This document shows positions 52,858 to 62,375 of a stretch of DNA of 64,000 bases, in pieces. The DNA is taken from contig CXTY01000005.1 of the NCBI GenBank assembly GCA_001404055.1, forward strand, positions 467,130 to 531,129. Reading direction: 5' to 3'. The position numbers were made by a program, and so were the translations under genes. How positions within the stretch are numbered: the first letter of the stretch is position 1; each line of letters starts with the position of its first letter. The notes under the pieces were generated by a model. That model had not been told where the DNA came from and searched no databases. It saw only the letters and a list, made by a program, of their open reading frames with translations. The stretch is from Roseibium album (GTDB lineage Bacteria > Pseudomonadota > Alphaproteobacteria > Rhizobiales > Stappiaceae).

Positions 52858-53772
52858 TCAGCTTGCAGCTTTTCTTTCTGAAAGCCAGATACCCCCAAGA
52901 ACCAGTACTAATGCGAGGCCGTGATACCATTCGAACGCCTCACTGAGAATTGTCACTGCCAAAACGGCTGAAAAAATCGGCACGAGATTGATAAAGACGC
53001 CAGCACGCGCTGGACCGATAAGCTCAACGCCGCGCATGAAAAAGATTTGCGAAAGGCAAGATGGGAAAATCGAAATATATAGAACGACCAGCCAGCCTTT
53101 GGTGGTGGGCCACTGCGCATCACCCATGCTCATCTCATAAGCAAGGCCGGGCAATGAGGCCACGACTGAAATTCCAGCGAGAACAGCAAAAAATGTCAGC
53201 CCGGAAACTTGTGGCCTGTTTTGCAGGGCAAGTGTGTAGCCGGAATAAAGAACGCACGCGATGAGCATGATGCCATCACCAGGATTGACGGCCATATTCA
53301 GTAAAATGTCTGTATTCCCTTGCGCGGAAATCAGGACCACACCCGCAAGCGTTAAAAAGATCCCCAATACCTGAAGAACCCGGACCTTGGTGCTGAATGC
53401 AATCACCGATCCAACCAGAACCAGGATCGGCATCGATCCCTGAATAATACCGAGGTTAACCGCTGTTGTCTTGCTGGCCGCAATGTAAAACAGCGTGTTG
53501 AAAGCAACAAAACCAAAGGCTGCCATAAGAACCATGCGCGGGAAATAGGGTCGCATGGTTGGCCACTCGGATCGGATGCGCGGCCAGAGAGTTGGGACCA
53601 GGATCGATGCGACGATCAGCCAGCGCAAAAACACCACCACCATTGGAGAGACTTCCCCAACTGCAAGACGACCTGCAATGGTGTTACCAGCCCAGAATAG
53701 GGTCGTCAGGCCGAGCAGCAAAATTGCATTGCCGTAAGTCAGGCTGCTGAAGCGTTTTACCAGGGCGACCAT
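52858..53772 (-). CDS. DMT (EamA) family transporter
   Basis: A 304-residue inner-membrane protein with ten predicted TM segments and two EamA halves. Family landmarks are the TLFWAGNTIAGRLAVGEVSPMVVVFLRW start, FNTLFYIAASKTTAVNLGIIQGSMPILVLVGS at the end of the first half, and GPARAGVFINLVPIFSAVLAVTILSEAFEWYHGLALVLVLGGIWL at the end of the second. It probably exports metabolites or takes up amino acids or nucleotide precursors; the substrate is unknown. Start ATG at 53772. It is divergent from malate synthase. Confidence 0.85.
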   Translation of the reverse strand: MVALVKRFSSLTYGNAILLLGLTTLFWAGNTIAGRLAVGEVSPMVVVFLRWLIVASILVPTLWPRIRSEWPTMRPYFPRMVLMAAFGFVAFNTLFYIAASKTTAVNLGIIQGSMPILVLVGSVIAFSTKVRVLQVLGIFLTLAGVVLISAQGNTDILLNMAVNPGDGIMLIACVLYSGYTLALQNRPQVSGLTFFAVLAGISVVASLPGLAYEMSMGDAQWPTTKGWLVVLYISIFPSCLSQIFFMRGVELIGPARAGVFINLVPIFSAVLAVTILSEAFEWYHGLALVLVLGGIWLSERKAAS

Positions 53773-53889
53773 GGGGACCTTTCCGCGAAAAGCGGTGTGC
53801 GGAAAACACCGGTATAGGAAGTTTGTCGTGACCGAAAGCGCTTTCTTTTTGTATACCGACTTATACTGTTGGAGAAAATTACTTGGATC

Positions 53890-53908
53890 TTTTCCAAAAT
53901 GGAAAAAG
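53890..53908. promoter_or_regulatory. Palindrome upstream of glcB
   Basis: TTTTCC (53890-53895) and GGAAAA (53901-53906) form an inverted repeat with a 5-bp spacer, about 100 bp before the glcB start. A second short inverted repeat (GTATA-N6-TATAC) lies about 25 bp upstream of it. These may be operators of the divergent glcB or DMT gene. Not proven. Confidence 0.3.
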
Positions 53909-54002
53909 TCATGAGAGTGTCAGGGCAATTGACGCCTGCGTGCTTTGCCATCAAAACACTGGCCTGAAAGCCAAATAATAATCCCATCGAGTGGAGACAA
54001 AA

Positions 54003-56165
54003 ATGACTGGTCGGATTGACGCCCACGGATTGAAAGTTGCCAAGGTTCTTTATGATTTTCTCAATGAGAAAGCCTTGCCAGAAACCGGGGTCGACCAGGA
54101 CCATTTCTGGAAAAGCCTGTCTGAGCTGGTTCACGAACTGGCGCCGAAAAATCGCTCACTGCTGGAAAAGCGTAAAATGCTTCAAGGCAAGATCAACACA
54201 TGGCACAAGGCCAATCCCGGCACACCGGACATGGCGACCTATAAGACATTCCTGAGTGACATCGGCTACCTTGTTCCTGAAGGCCAAGACTTCGCCGTCG
54301 GGACCGCGAACGTCGACCCGGAAATCGGCAGTGTTGCCGGGCCGCAGCTGGTTGTCCCGGTCATGAATGCGCGTTACGCCCTGAACGCTGCGAACGCGCG
54401 ATGGGGATCTCTGTACGATGCGCTCTATGGCACCGATGCCATGGGTTCAAAACCGCAGCGTGGTGGCTTTGATGAAACACGTGGCGCCGAGGTCATCGCC
54501 TATGCCCGCAAGGTTCTTGACGAGGCGGCTCCTCTCGCCGAAGGAAGCTGGTCTGACGTAACGGGCCTCTCCGTTCATGACGAGGCTCTCCGGGTCGCAA
54601 CCGAGGCCGGCACGACAACGCTTGCTGATGCAGCGCAGTTTGCAGGCTACTCCGGCGATATCGCGGAGCCTTACAAGGTTCTGCTGGTCAAAAATGGCCT
54701 GCATCTGGAAATCAACATCGACAGCAAGCATCCGATTGGCAAAACGGACAAGGCACATATTTCAGATGTTGTTCTTGAATCCGCAATGTCGACGATCATG
54801 GACTGTGAAGATTCTGTTGCAGCCGTCGATGCCGAAGACAAGGTTGTTGTCTATACGAACTGGCTCGGCCTGATGCGGGGAGATCTGGAAGAGAGCTTTG
54901 AAAAGGGCGGCGAAACCGTCACCCGACGCATGAATGGTGATCGTCATTATATCGCCCCTGACGGCGGTGCACTGAACCTTCATGGACGTTCGCTGTTGCT
55001 GGTCAGAAATGTCGGTCATCTGATGACCATTGATGCGGTGCTCGACAGGGACGGCAATGAAGTTCCCGAAGGTCTGCTGGACGGCATGATCACCGCGCTA
55101 CTCGCATTGCATGACATTGGCGCCAATGGCCGTGAAACCAACAGCCGGGCGGGGTCTGTCTATATCGTCAAACCAAAAATGCACGGGCCTGAAGAAGTTG
55201 CCTTTGCATCGGAAATTTTCGACCGGGTGGAAGATGCACTGGGCATGGACCGCAACACGCTCAAGATGGGCATCATGGATGAAGAACGCCGCACAACGGT
55301 GAACTTGAAAGAGTGTATCCGTCAGGCAAAAGACCGCGTGTTCTTCATCAACACCGGCTTCCTGGACCGTACGGGCGACGAGATGCACACATCCATGGAT
55401 GCAGGCCCCATGATCCGCAAGGGAGACATGAAGGCCGCCACCTGGATCGCAGCTTACGAGAATAATAACGTCGATGTCGGTCTGGCTTGCGGCCTGCCGG
55501 GACATGCGCAGATCGGCAAGGGCATGTGGGCAATGCCGGATCTCATGGAGGCGATGCTCGATCAGAAAATCGGTCATCCGATGTCAGGTGCCAACACCGC
55601 TTGGGTACCATCGCCAACAGCCGCTACGCTTCACGCGTTGCATTATTACAAGGTGTCCGTGGCAAACCGTCAGGCAGAACTGAAAACACGCGTTGCTGCC
55701 AAACTCGACGACATTTTGTCTATCCCGGTTGCCGAGCGTCCGAATTGGGAAGAGGACGACATCCAGGCGGAACTGGACAACAACGCGCAGGGTATTCTTG
55801 GTTATGTTGTGCGTTGGGTTGAACAGGGGATTGGCTGCTCCAAAGTGCCGGACATCAACAATGTCGGCCTGATGGAAGACCGCGCAACCTTGCGGATTTC
55901 CTCTCAGCACATTGCCAACTGGTTACATCATGGCGTTGTCAGCGAAGCGCAGGTGCTGGAGACCATGAAGCGAATGGCAGCTGTTGTGGATGGCCAGAAC
56001 GCAGGCGATCCACTCTACCAGCCAATGGCGGATGATTTTGACGGATCTGTTGCCTTCCAGGCCGCTTGCGAACTGGTTCTTGAGGGAACCAGACAACCCA
56101 ATGGCTACACCGAACCTGTGTTGCATCGCCGTCGCATTGAATTCAAGGCGAAAACCGCGGCTTGA
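54003..56165 (+). CDS. glcB: Malate synthase G
   Basis: A 720-residue malate synthase of the long G type, which condenses glyoxylate with acetyl-CoA in the glyoxylate shunt and in glycolate use. Family segments are [25 protein letters not shown] (about 122-146), [30 protein letters not shown] (about 264-294), the catalytic Asp in [13 protein letters not shown], and [18 protein letters not shown]. It begins [16 protein letters not shown] at the ATG at 54003 (GGAG upstream). It is monocistronic, ending at a good terminator. The partner isocitrate lyase is not in the window. Confidence 0.95.
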   Translation: MTGRIDAHGLKVAKVLYDFLNEKALPETGVDQDHFWKSLSELVHELAPKNRSLLEKRKMLQGKINTWHKANPGTPDMATYKTFLSDIGYLVPEGQDFAVGTANVDPEIGSVAGPQLVVPVMNARYALNAANARWGSLYDALYGTDAMGSKPQRGGFDETRGAEVIAYARKVLDEAAPLAEGSWSDVTGLSVHDEALRVATEAGTTTLADAAQFAGYSGDIAEPYKVLLVKNGLHLEINIDSKHPIGKTDKAHISDVVLESAMSTIMDCEDSVAAVDAEDKVVVYTNWLGLMRGDLEESFEKGGETVTRRMNGDRHYIAPDGGALNLHGRSLLLVRNVGHLMTIDAVLDRDGNEVPEGLLDGMITALLALHDIGANGRETNSRAGSVYIVKPKMHGPEEVAFASEIFDRVEDALGMDRNTLKMGIMDEERRTTVNLKECIRQAKDRVFFINTGFLDRTGDEMHTSMDAGPMIRKGDMKAATWIAAYENNNVDVGLACGLPGHAQIGKGMWAMPDLMEAMLDQKIGHPMSGANTAWVPSPTAATLHALHYYKVSVANRQAELKTRVAAKLDDILSIPVAERPNWEEDDIQAELDNNAQGILGYVVRWVEQGIGCSKVPDINNVGLMEDRATLRISSQHIANWLHHGVVSEAQVLETMKRMAAVVDGQNAGDPLYQPMADDFDGSVAFQAACELVLEGTRQPNGYTEPVLHRRRIEFKAKTAA

Positions 56166-56187
56166 ACGTATACTTAGCGCAGTTATT

Positions 56188-56222
56188 CACCCCTTCCGGT
56201 GTCCACTGGGAGGGGTGTTTTT
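56188..56222 (+). terminator. Rho-independent terminator of glcB
   Basis: CACCCCTTCC (56188-56197), 10-base loop, GGGAGGGGTG (56208-56217) pair with one GU and are followed by five T. It starts 22 bases after the glcB stop. Confidence 0.85.
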
Positions 56223-56298
56223 GTTGCAATATCCAGATTGACCTTGGAGGCAGCTGATTTAAGTTCAAATTGGTAGCGTGTTGTGCAGGGGTGTTGCG

Positions 56299-57744
56299 AT
56301 GAAATACTCAAATTGTTTGAAGCCTATTTTATGTGGCGTGATGCTGTTGATCCTCGCGACGGTTACAGCGATGGCGTCCGACAAACGGCCAAACATTGTT
56401 TATCTGCTCGTGGACAATTGGGGATGGGGCGACATCGGAATTCAGGGGAGCATAGTTCCCACGCCCGAAATCGACGCATTTGCTGCTGAAGGGATGCGGC
56501 TACTAAATTTCAATATCGAGAACCAGTGTACGCCCACACGCTCAGCCATTCATACGGGCCGTTTGCCGATCCGTTCCGGCACTCAAAAAGTGGCCGCTCC
56601 GGGTGAACCCGACGGATTGGCTCCCTGGGAGTACACGATTGCCGAGTTGCTTTCCGATGCCGGCTACAAAACTGCGCTATTCGGCAAATGGCATATTGGC
56701 TCCCAGGTCGGTCGACACCCCAGTGATCAAGGATATGACGAATGGTGGGGAATAAACGAGGGGTCCAACGCTGCAGCTTATACCGCCACGCCAGAATTTG
56801 ATCCTGCGGTCGCTGCCGTGCCTCATTTTTGGGAAGGCAAGAAAGGCGCACCATCTTACGAAACGGAAGAATATGACATCGCTGGCAAAACAACTTTCGA
56901 CCGAAACATTACCGATAATGCCGTCGACTATATTGCTCGCAATGCCGAAGAGGCCGATCCATTTTATCTCTATATAGGCTTTACGCAGTTTCACCCGCCG
57001 TGGGTTGTGCACCCGGATTTTGAGGGTGTTTCCGGCGCTGGGTACTATTCAGACATCAAGTATGAAGTGGACCACAATATCGGTCGCATTCTCGATACGC
57101 TCGAAAAAACTGGAATTGCAGACAACACCATTGTCATCCTGACCGGTGACAACGGTCCAGGTACCCTGCCACAAGGAAATGGCTATGCAACTGGCGAAGT
57201 CGGTGGGTCTACAGGCCCGTGGCGGGGTTCACTGAGTACCGGATTTGAGGGAGGGCTGCGAACCCCCGCAATGATCCGCTGGCCCGGAAAAATACCGTCC
57301 AACGTTGTGAGCAACGAAGTTGTTTCTGTACTGGACGTTTATCCAACACTTGCAACACTGGTTGACGAAGCGGATCGCATCCCAACCGACCGGCCGATTG
57401 ATGGTGTGGATCAAAGTGAATTTTTGCTTGGCCATCAGGTAAATTCAAATCGGGAGCATGTTGTTACTTTCGTCGGCGACGACGTTTTTGCTGTGAAATG
57501 GCGGGATCTCAAGGTTCACTTTTTTACCGCCGAGGCAACGTTCTCAGAGATCAAGAAACACACGTTTCCGCAGGTGTACAACATCAAGGAAGATCCAGCC
57601 GAACAGTTCGAGCTTTGGGGAAACGAAGGCTTTTCGCACGCGTGGGTTATGACGCCAGTCACCAAGATTCTGACCGCTCTGACGCAGAGCATGCAAGAGT
57701 TTCCCAACATAAAACCCGGTGAGGATTTCGCAGGCTATCGGTAA
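56299..57744 (+). CDS. Sulfatase (arylsulfatase family), exported
   Basis: A 481-residue type I sulfatase. The signal peptide is 1-26 (ends TAMA). The formylglycine site is Cys77 in NQCTPTRSAIHTGR, with Arg81 as its partner; a formylglycine-generating enzyme elsewhere would be needed. Metal ligands include Asp39-Asn40 in YLLVDNWGWGD and TGDNGPGT near residue 290, and GKWHIG holds the usual Lys and His. It hydrolyses a sulfate ester in the periplasm, such as algal polysaccharide or aryl sulfate; the substrate cannot be told. Together with the neighbouring dehydratase and TPP enzyme genes it suggests use of sulfated sugars. Confidence 0.9.
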   Translation: MKYSNCLKPILCGVMLLILATVTAMASDKRPNIVYLLVDNWGWGDIGIQGSIVPTPEIDAFAAEGMRLLNFNIENQCTPTRSAIHTGRLPIRSGTQKVAAPGEPDGLAPWEYTIAELLSDAGYKTALFGKWHIGSQVGRHPSDQGYDEWWGINEGSNAAAYTATPEFDPAVAAVPHFWEGKKGAPSYETEEYDIAGKTTFDRNITDNAVDYIARNAEEADPFYLYIGFTQFHPPWVVHPDFEGVSGAGYYSDIKYEVDHNIGRILDTLEKTGIADNTIVILTGDNGPGTLPQGNGYATGEVGGSTGPWRGSLSTGFEGGLRTPAMIRWPGKIPSNVVSNEVVSVLDVYPTLATLVDEADRIPTDRPIDGVDQSEFLLGHQVNSNREHVVTFVGDDVFAVKWRDLKVHFFTAEATFSEIKKHTFPQVYNIKEDPAEQFELWGNEGFSHAWVMTPVTKILTALTQSMQEFPNIKPGEDFAGYR

Positions 57745-57755
57745 CCTTCGGGTTA
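57742..57755 (+). terminator. UUCG-tetraloop hairpin at the sulfatase stop
   Basis: TAACC (57742-57746), loop TTCG, GGTTA (57751-57755), then TTTGA. It starts in the stop codon itself. A stable tetraloop, probable 3' end of the transcript. Confidence 0.4.
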
Positions 57756-58043
57756 TTTGATGCGAAGCCATAATTTGCTGACCGGTTCGCCGGTTTGAGT
57801 CGAAGCGGCAGGTCCAGGGATTCCTGAAGGCCAAGGGAAAGTTGGTTGCTGGTATCGGGATCGGAGCGTGTGTCCTCTGCCATGTCGGACACCAGATGCA
57901 ATCGACAATACGTCATGTTTCGGAACTTTAGTCATCTATTACCCAGGAAACTTCCTTCGTGCCTGCGCGGCCGAGGGTATTGTGGCGCTTGCCACGATCG
58001 TCATGCGTATCTTTTTGAATCTCCTCCCAGTTGATCACCGTAG

Positions 58044-59252
58044 TCAGATGGAATTGGCGTCCGAGGCTTTCCGGGAGGTGGTGAATGCCTTATCCAGATC
58101 TGGATTGAGCTCCATGCCCAAGCCGGGTCCGGGTGGCACGGTGATGCGCCCGTTTTTGACGGGTGGAAGCGCCGTGACCAGGTCGCGGTACCACGTGCGG
58201 TGGAAGGCGCGAACGCTCTCCTGCACCAACGCATTGGGAGCGTTGAGCGACAGGTGCGTTGATGCACACAGAACCACTGGGCCCGTGCAATCATGGGGGG
58301 CAATCGGCAAGTGCCAGGTCTCCGCCATTGAGGCGATCTTTCGTGCCTCCGACAGACCGCCGCACCAACTGATATCAAGGTTGAAGACCCCGGCAGCACC
58401 CGTTTCGATTAGATCACGGAACGCCCACCGGCTGCCGAGTGTTTCCGAGGCTGCGATCGGCGCGCGGGATGCGTCGGCATAGCGGGTTAAGCTGGACAGG
58501 CTGTCCATCTTGATCGGATCTTCATGCCAGTAAGTCTTGTACGGCTCCAGGGCCCGTGCAATTTCAATGGCCGGAAGCAGCTGCCACATCAGATGAAATT
58601 CGACCATGATGTCCATCTTGTCGCCAACCGCACCGCGGACTTTTGCAAATGGTTCCAGAGCCGTCTTCAAATCCGCAGCGGAGATATGGAGACCGCCGGT
58701 CTTTTCCGCGGCAACATCGAACGGCCAGATTTTCATCGCGTCGATGCCGTCTTCGAGAAGCGAAACGGCAAGCTCATCCGCGCAATTCATAAATGCATTC
58801 AGGTCGTCGTATTCGGCAACATCACTATTGCCCAAGGCATAGTTTGCAGTGTTTTGACCCGTCGCTTTCTTGATGTACTCGGTGCCGGCACAGGTATTGT
58901 AAGTGCGAATATCCTGACGAAAAAATCCGCCCAATAGCTGTGCAATCGGCTGGTTCGTTACCTTGCCGAAGAGGTCCCAGAGGGCGATGTCAAATGCCGA
59001 GTTGCCTCTTGTTTCAACGCCAGTCGACCGATAGCCGAGATAGCCGACAAGATCTTTTGACAGCTTGTCTATTTCGAGTGGATTGCGACCGATAACAATC
59101 GGGGCCACTGTTTCGTGGATATAGGCTTCGACCGCCTGTGCACCAAAAAATGTCTCGCCCAGACCCACCAGTCCCTCGTTGGTATGAACCTGGATCCATA
59201 AAAGATTGGGTCGTTCATCAATCCTGATGGTTTCAAGTCTGGTGATCTTCAT
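58044..59252 (-). CDS. Enolase-superfamily dehydratase (mandelate racemase/muconate lactonising type)
   Basis: A 402-residue member of the MR subgroup. The N-terminal capping domain (1-120) has LLWIQVHTNEGLVGLGET. The barrel carries Lys174 in AMKIWPFD, and metal/acid residues Glu218 in VEFHLMW, Glu244 in WHEDPIKMD, Glu270 in ASETLG and His320 in PIAPHDCTGPV. These fit sugar-acid dehydratases (galactarate, gluconate, rhamnonate types) or related racemases; the exact acid is unresolved. It lies on the minus strand, about 300 bp from the TPP enzyme gene across a pseudogene-like gap. The sulfatase gene faces it. Confidence 0.85.
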   Translation of the reverse strand: MKITRLETIRIDERPNLLWIQVHTNEGLVGLGETFFGAQAVEAYIHETVAPIVIGRNPLEIDKLSKDLVGYLGYRSTGVETRGNSAFDIALWDLFGKVTNQPIAQLLGGFFRQDIRTYNTCAGTEYIKKATGQNTANYALGNSDVAEYDDLNAFMNCADELAVSLLEDGIDAMKIWPFDVAAEKTGGLHISAADLKTALEPFAKVRGAVGDKMDIMVEFHLMWQLLPAIEIARALEPYKTYWHEDPIKMDSLSSLTRYADASRAPIAASETLGSRWAFRDLIETGAAGVFNLDISWCGGLSEARKIASMAETWHLPIAPHDCTGPVVLCASTHLSLNAPNALVQESVRAFHRTWYRDLVTALPPVKNGRITVPPGPGLGMELNPDLDKAFTTSRKASDANSI

Positions 59253-59348
59253 GATGGTCCCTTTTTCAATCCAACCGCCGTTTCAATTCTCGCGCCTCCA
59301 GTCTAATCATCTGCCGGCTCAAGGCGTCAATATCGTTTCGGATCGGTC

Positions 59349-59450
59349 GGGCCGGGGTATCTTGAAGCCCAAGTTGTGCTGGGTGCTGTTCTAGGGATTG
59401 CCGCGTGCGGCCTCTTCGTTGCGATCATGGCCCAGAACTATCTGGTCTGA
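59349..59450 (+). pseudogene. Remnant of the C-terminal end of a membrane protein
   Basis: The plus strand between the dehydratase and TPP enzyme genes contains a coding-like tail: GPGYLEAQVVLGAVLGI then AACGLFVAIMAQNYLV and a stop at 59448-59450. It is a single TM helix with good alphaproteobacterial codon use, but the frame closes with stops just upstream (59304-59306) and has no start. It looks like the 3' end of a deleted transporter subunit. The family cannot be decided. Confidence 0.35.
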
Positions 59451-59538
59451 TGCTATCTACGCTCGGGATTGTCTACTTGAGCACTGATCAAATAGACCGT
59501 TTTAAACCATAAGGAAAAGCCGAGTTGGGAAAGATTGC

Positions 59539-61080
59539 TTAAATGGAGGCTTCGATAAGGAAAGGTCCATCAGTAGTCGATGCCTTTTTCAGCGCTTCCA
59601 CAAAGCTTTCCTCACTATCGGCGTGCACCGCGGGCACGCCATGTCCGGAGGCCAGCGCCACCCAGTCAAGCAGCGGATTTTCGATGTCGAACATCGCGCG
59701 CGCGTTGCGTCCAGGCTTTGGTGCACCTTGCGCCAGGAGTTCAGCATGCAGGATCTGGTAGCCACGGTTTGCGATGATCACAAACGTGATGTCCATTTTT
59801 TCGTGTGCAGCCGTCCAGAGGCATTGGACCTGGTACATCGCCGATCCATCGCCAGAGATGGCAAATACTGGACGCTCAGGGCAAGCTACAGATGCACCAA
59901 GCGCGTTTGGTAAACATTGGCCGATAGAACCGCCTGTGTTGTTGATCCGGTCATGGCGCGCAGCAGAATTCACTGCGGGCCAGATGCCTGGCCCAGCGGT
60001 GAGAGCTTCATTCACCATGATGGCGCCATCCGGGATGGCATTGGCAAGCCCGCGTCCGATCCCCTCGGATGTAAGAGGACCGGTCTGGACAGCAGGTATC
60101 TCGCCTGCGACCTGCGCTACGTGTTCTTTACCTTCGACACCAGCCGCCGCAGCCATGTTCTCAAGCGTCCACATGACATCCCAATCGCCGTAACATAGTC
60201 GGTCAATGGCACACCCCGCAGGTTCGGGTGTCGACGGTTTGCCAGGATAGGCAAAGAAGTTCACAGGCGGGTCTTCACCGACAAGAACAATACGAGACAT
60301 GTCAGACAGGAATTCGCCGCTCTGATCAGCATTGTACGGCATGATTTCGAAAGCTACGGCCCCTTCACCAAGGGCAATACGAGGTGCAAAGAACGGCGCC
60401 AGAAGCCGGCATCCGGTGCGTGCAGCGATTTGCCCAGCAAGATCGGCGCCGGGGCCGAAAAGACCTGGGCCACTTACCATTAGCGCTGCTCCTGGCAAGG
60501 AGAGGTTCTGAACGGCTGCTGCGATACGGTCCGCATCCGGGCGATGTTTTTTGGCAGAAGGCAGAACCTTGGTGGGTCCAGACACACTATCGCCCCAAGC
60601 ACTATCAGCCGGAAGAATGACCGTTGCAATTTGGCCGCTGCGAGCAACACGGATCGCTTCGGCTCCCATACTGGCTACGATGGAGCTATCGCTCGCTCGC
60701 TCCACCCAGTGTGACACCGATCCGGCGACACCATCCAGGTCGGCCTGCAATGGCGCATCATGTTTCAGGTGATAGCCCGCATGGTCGCCGACAATGTTGA
60801 CGACACCAGATCTTCCTTTTCGTGCATTGTGAAGATTGGCCCAGCCATTGCCAAAGCCCGGACCCAGGTGCAGTAGTGTGCCGGCGACATTCCCGCTCAT
60901 TCGGGCATACCCATCCGCGGCACCGGTCGCGCCTCCCTCGAACAAGCAGAGGATACAACGCATCTCAGGGTGGGTGTCTAGCGCGGCCACAAAGTGCATT
61001 TCAGAAGTGCCTGGATTGGCGAAACAAACCGACACGTCGGACGCCAGCATTGTCTCAACAAGTGCTTCTGCACCATTCAT
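59539..61080 (-). CDS. TPP-dependent enzyme (acetolactate synthase-like)
   Basis: A 513-residue thiamine-diphosphate enzyme of the AHAS/benzoylformate decarboxylase fold. The N-terminal domain has the catalytic Glu48 in LFEGGATGAADGYAR. The C-terminal domain holds the TPP motif GDGSAMYQVQCLWTAAHEKMDITFVIIANRGY. It lacks the FAD-binding features of true acetolactate synthase (the middle domain is short), so it is better taken as an uncharacterised decarboxylase or ligase (MdlC/IpdC/AlsS-like). It lies divergent from the periplasmic binding protein and beside the sugar-acid dehydratase, so both may act in one catabolic route. Confidence 0.8.
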   Translation of the reverse strand: MNGAEALVETMLASDVSVCFANPGTSEMHFVAALDTHPEMRCILCLFEGGATGAADGYARMSGNVAGTLLHLGPGFGNGWANLHNARKGRSGVVNIVGDHAGYHLKHDAPLQADLDGVAGSVSHWVERASDSSIVASMGAEAIRVARSGQIATVILPADSAWGDSVSGPTKVLPSAKKHRPDADRIAAAVQNLSLPGAALMVSGPGLFGPGADLAGQIAARTGCRLLAPFFAPRIALGEGAVAFEIMPYNADQSGEFLSDMSRIVLVGEDPPVNFFAYPGKPSTPEPAGCAIDRLCYGDWDVMWTLENMAAAAGVEGKEHVAQVAGEIPAVQTGPLTSEGIGRGLANAIPDGAIMVNEALTAGPGIWPAVNSAARHDRINNTGGSIGQCLPNALGASVACPERPVFAISGDGSAMYQVQCLWTAAHEKMDITFVIIANRGYQILHAELLAQGAPKPGRNARAMFDIENPLLDWVALASGHGVPAVHADSEESFVEALKKASTTDGPFLIEASI

Positions 61081-61494
61081 TCCGGCACCTCTCCCGGTAA
61101 AATACGGACGGCCATATTAAACAGATGAGTGGGGTTGTCCATGTGGCGTTGCTTATGTCTTGGTTGTTCTGAATATCTTGAGTTCCTGATGTGTTGTGCC
61201 GGGCAGGGACATAACTGTTCTGACAATCATGGGAAGGCGTTAGACATGATTTTCCAACTATGGTCAGCAACAGTACCTAGGTGAAAATCTGGTTGCTTCT
61301 CGACCAGAAACAAAAGTCCTTATTCCGCTTGTAAGTCATCCTTGACGGGATGCGCCCGCGCGACGTCCTCACTCAGTTCGTACCTCAGGCGGGGGCTGGT
61401 GTATGCAGTATGGAGAGCTACCCTCAGTTTATTTTTAGATTTTGAATACGTGATATCATCTGATCGGGGCTTATGATTGCTCTCGGGGACTGCT
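61081..61494. other. Non-coding region between the TPP enzyme and binding-protein genes
   Basis: A divergent intergenic region of about 410 bp. It holds two promoters and no supported ORF. A minus-strand frame (61055-61270) has no ribosome site and overlaps the TPP gene start. A TTG-rich stretch precedes the binding-protein gene. Confidence 0.5.
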
Positions 61495-62244
61495 TTGAAG
61501 TTTTCTTTTCAATTGATCGCAGCAATGGCCACGGTGCTAACTATTGGTGTTAGCCAGGCTTTTGCCGAGGAAAATCCCATTGAACGTCCTGTTCTTTTAA
61601 CCGGGCAGGGCGAAGAAGGTTACCGCCCATTTCTGTTTCCTACCGGCGCTCCTCGGCGCGGCATTTATTATGAAATTGCTCAGCGGATTACCGACATCAC
61701 AGGCATAGAAATCAGGTGGGGGGTCTATCCGGCAACCCGAGGACGGTTTCTGTTTGATCGCTGCAAGGTGCAACTTGAATTCGGCGTGTCTCCAACCTGG
61801 TACACAGATGAGGAACGTGCAAACTCCTACTTTTCTGAGCCGTTCATGACAAACGCAGACGTCATTGCATATGCGGGGGCTGATCGGGGTTTGGCCCATA
61901 TTCCACTTCAAGGGGAGCCGGTTCTCGCAGTGCTTGGGTATCGTTATCCGACCTTTGAGTTTGATGAACGGCTTGATGTTAAATCCGAGCGAACGATGAT
62001 TAGGATGCTTGAGCAGGGGCGGGCAAAAGCCGGCATTTTGGAGAAAACCGTTGGCCAATTCCTGGCAAATGAAATGGGTGTTGAGATCCATTTCGCCCAA
62101 GAAGTTCAGTCCACCGATCTGTCGTTGCGTGTCCATCCGTGTGCGGCAGAATATCTACCATCCCTGAACAATGCTCTTGTCGAACTGAAGTCCAACGGCG
62201 AGATTGACCGGATCATGGCGAGCTATCTCAATCCTGCGGATTGA
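61495..62244 (+). CDS. Periplasmic substrate-binding protein (SBP_bac_3-like)
   Basis: A secreted protein of about 249 residues. I place the start at the TTG at 61495, five bases after GGGGA; a TTG at 61477 would add six residues. The signal peptide is 1-24 (MKFSFQLIAAMATVLTIGVSQAFA). The mature part has the transporter solute-binding fold: GIYYEIAQRITDITGIEIRWGVYPATRGRFLFDRCKVQLEFGVSPTW, EPFMTNADVIAY and a C-terminal LNNALVELKSNGEIDRIMASY helix. Two Cys may form a disulfide. No permease gene is adjacent, so it may be an orphan receptor or sensor. Ligand unknown. Confidence 0.75.
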   Translation: MKFSFQLIAAMATVLTIGVSQAFAEENPIERPVLLTGQGEEGYRPFLFPTGAPRRGIYYEIAQRITDITGIEIRWGVYPATRGRFLFDRCKVQLEFGVSPTWYTDEERANSYFSEPFMTNADVIAYAGADRGLAHIPLQGEPVLAVLGYRYPTFEFDERLDVKSERTMIRMLEQGRAKAGILEKTVGQFLANEMGVEIHFAQEVQSTDLSLRVHPCAAEYLPSLNNALVELKSNGEIDRIMASYLNPAD

Positions 62245-62375
62245 AGCTTCGAAGCCGGTTTAGCTGGCAACTAAATTAGATTTGTAGTTTGAGCCACGCA
62301 CAAGTCGCTCCGTGGATAGGCACAGGGATAGTCTCCATTGGCCCGAAGCGGACATCTACGCTAGTCAAACTTCTT

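Noticed and set aside
61055..61270. 71-residue minus-strand ORF upstream of the TPP gene
   Set aside because: Overlaps the TPP gene start, has no ribosome site and no recognisable family.
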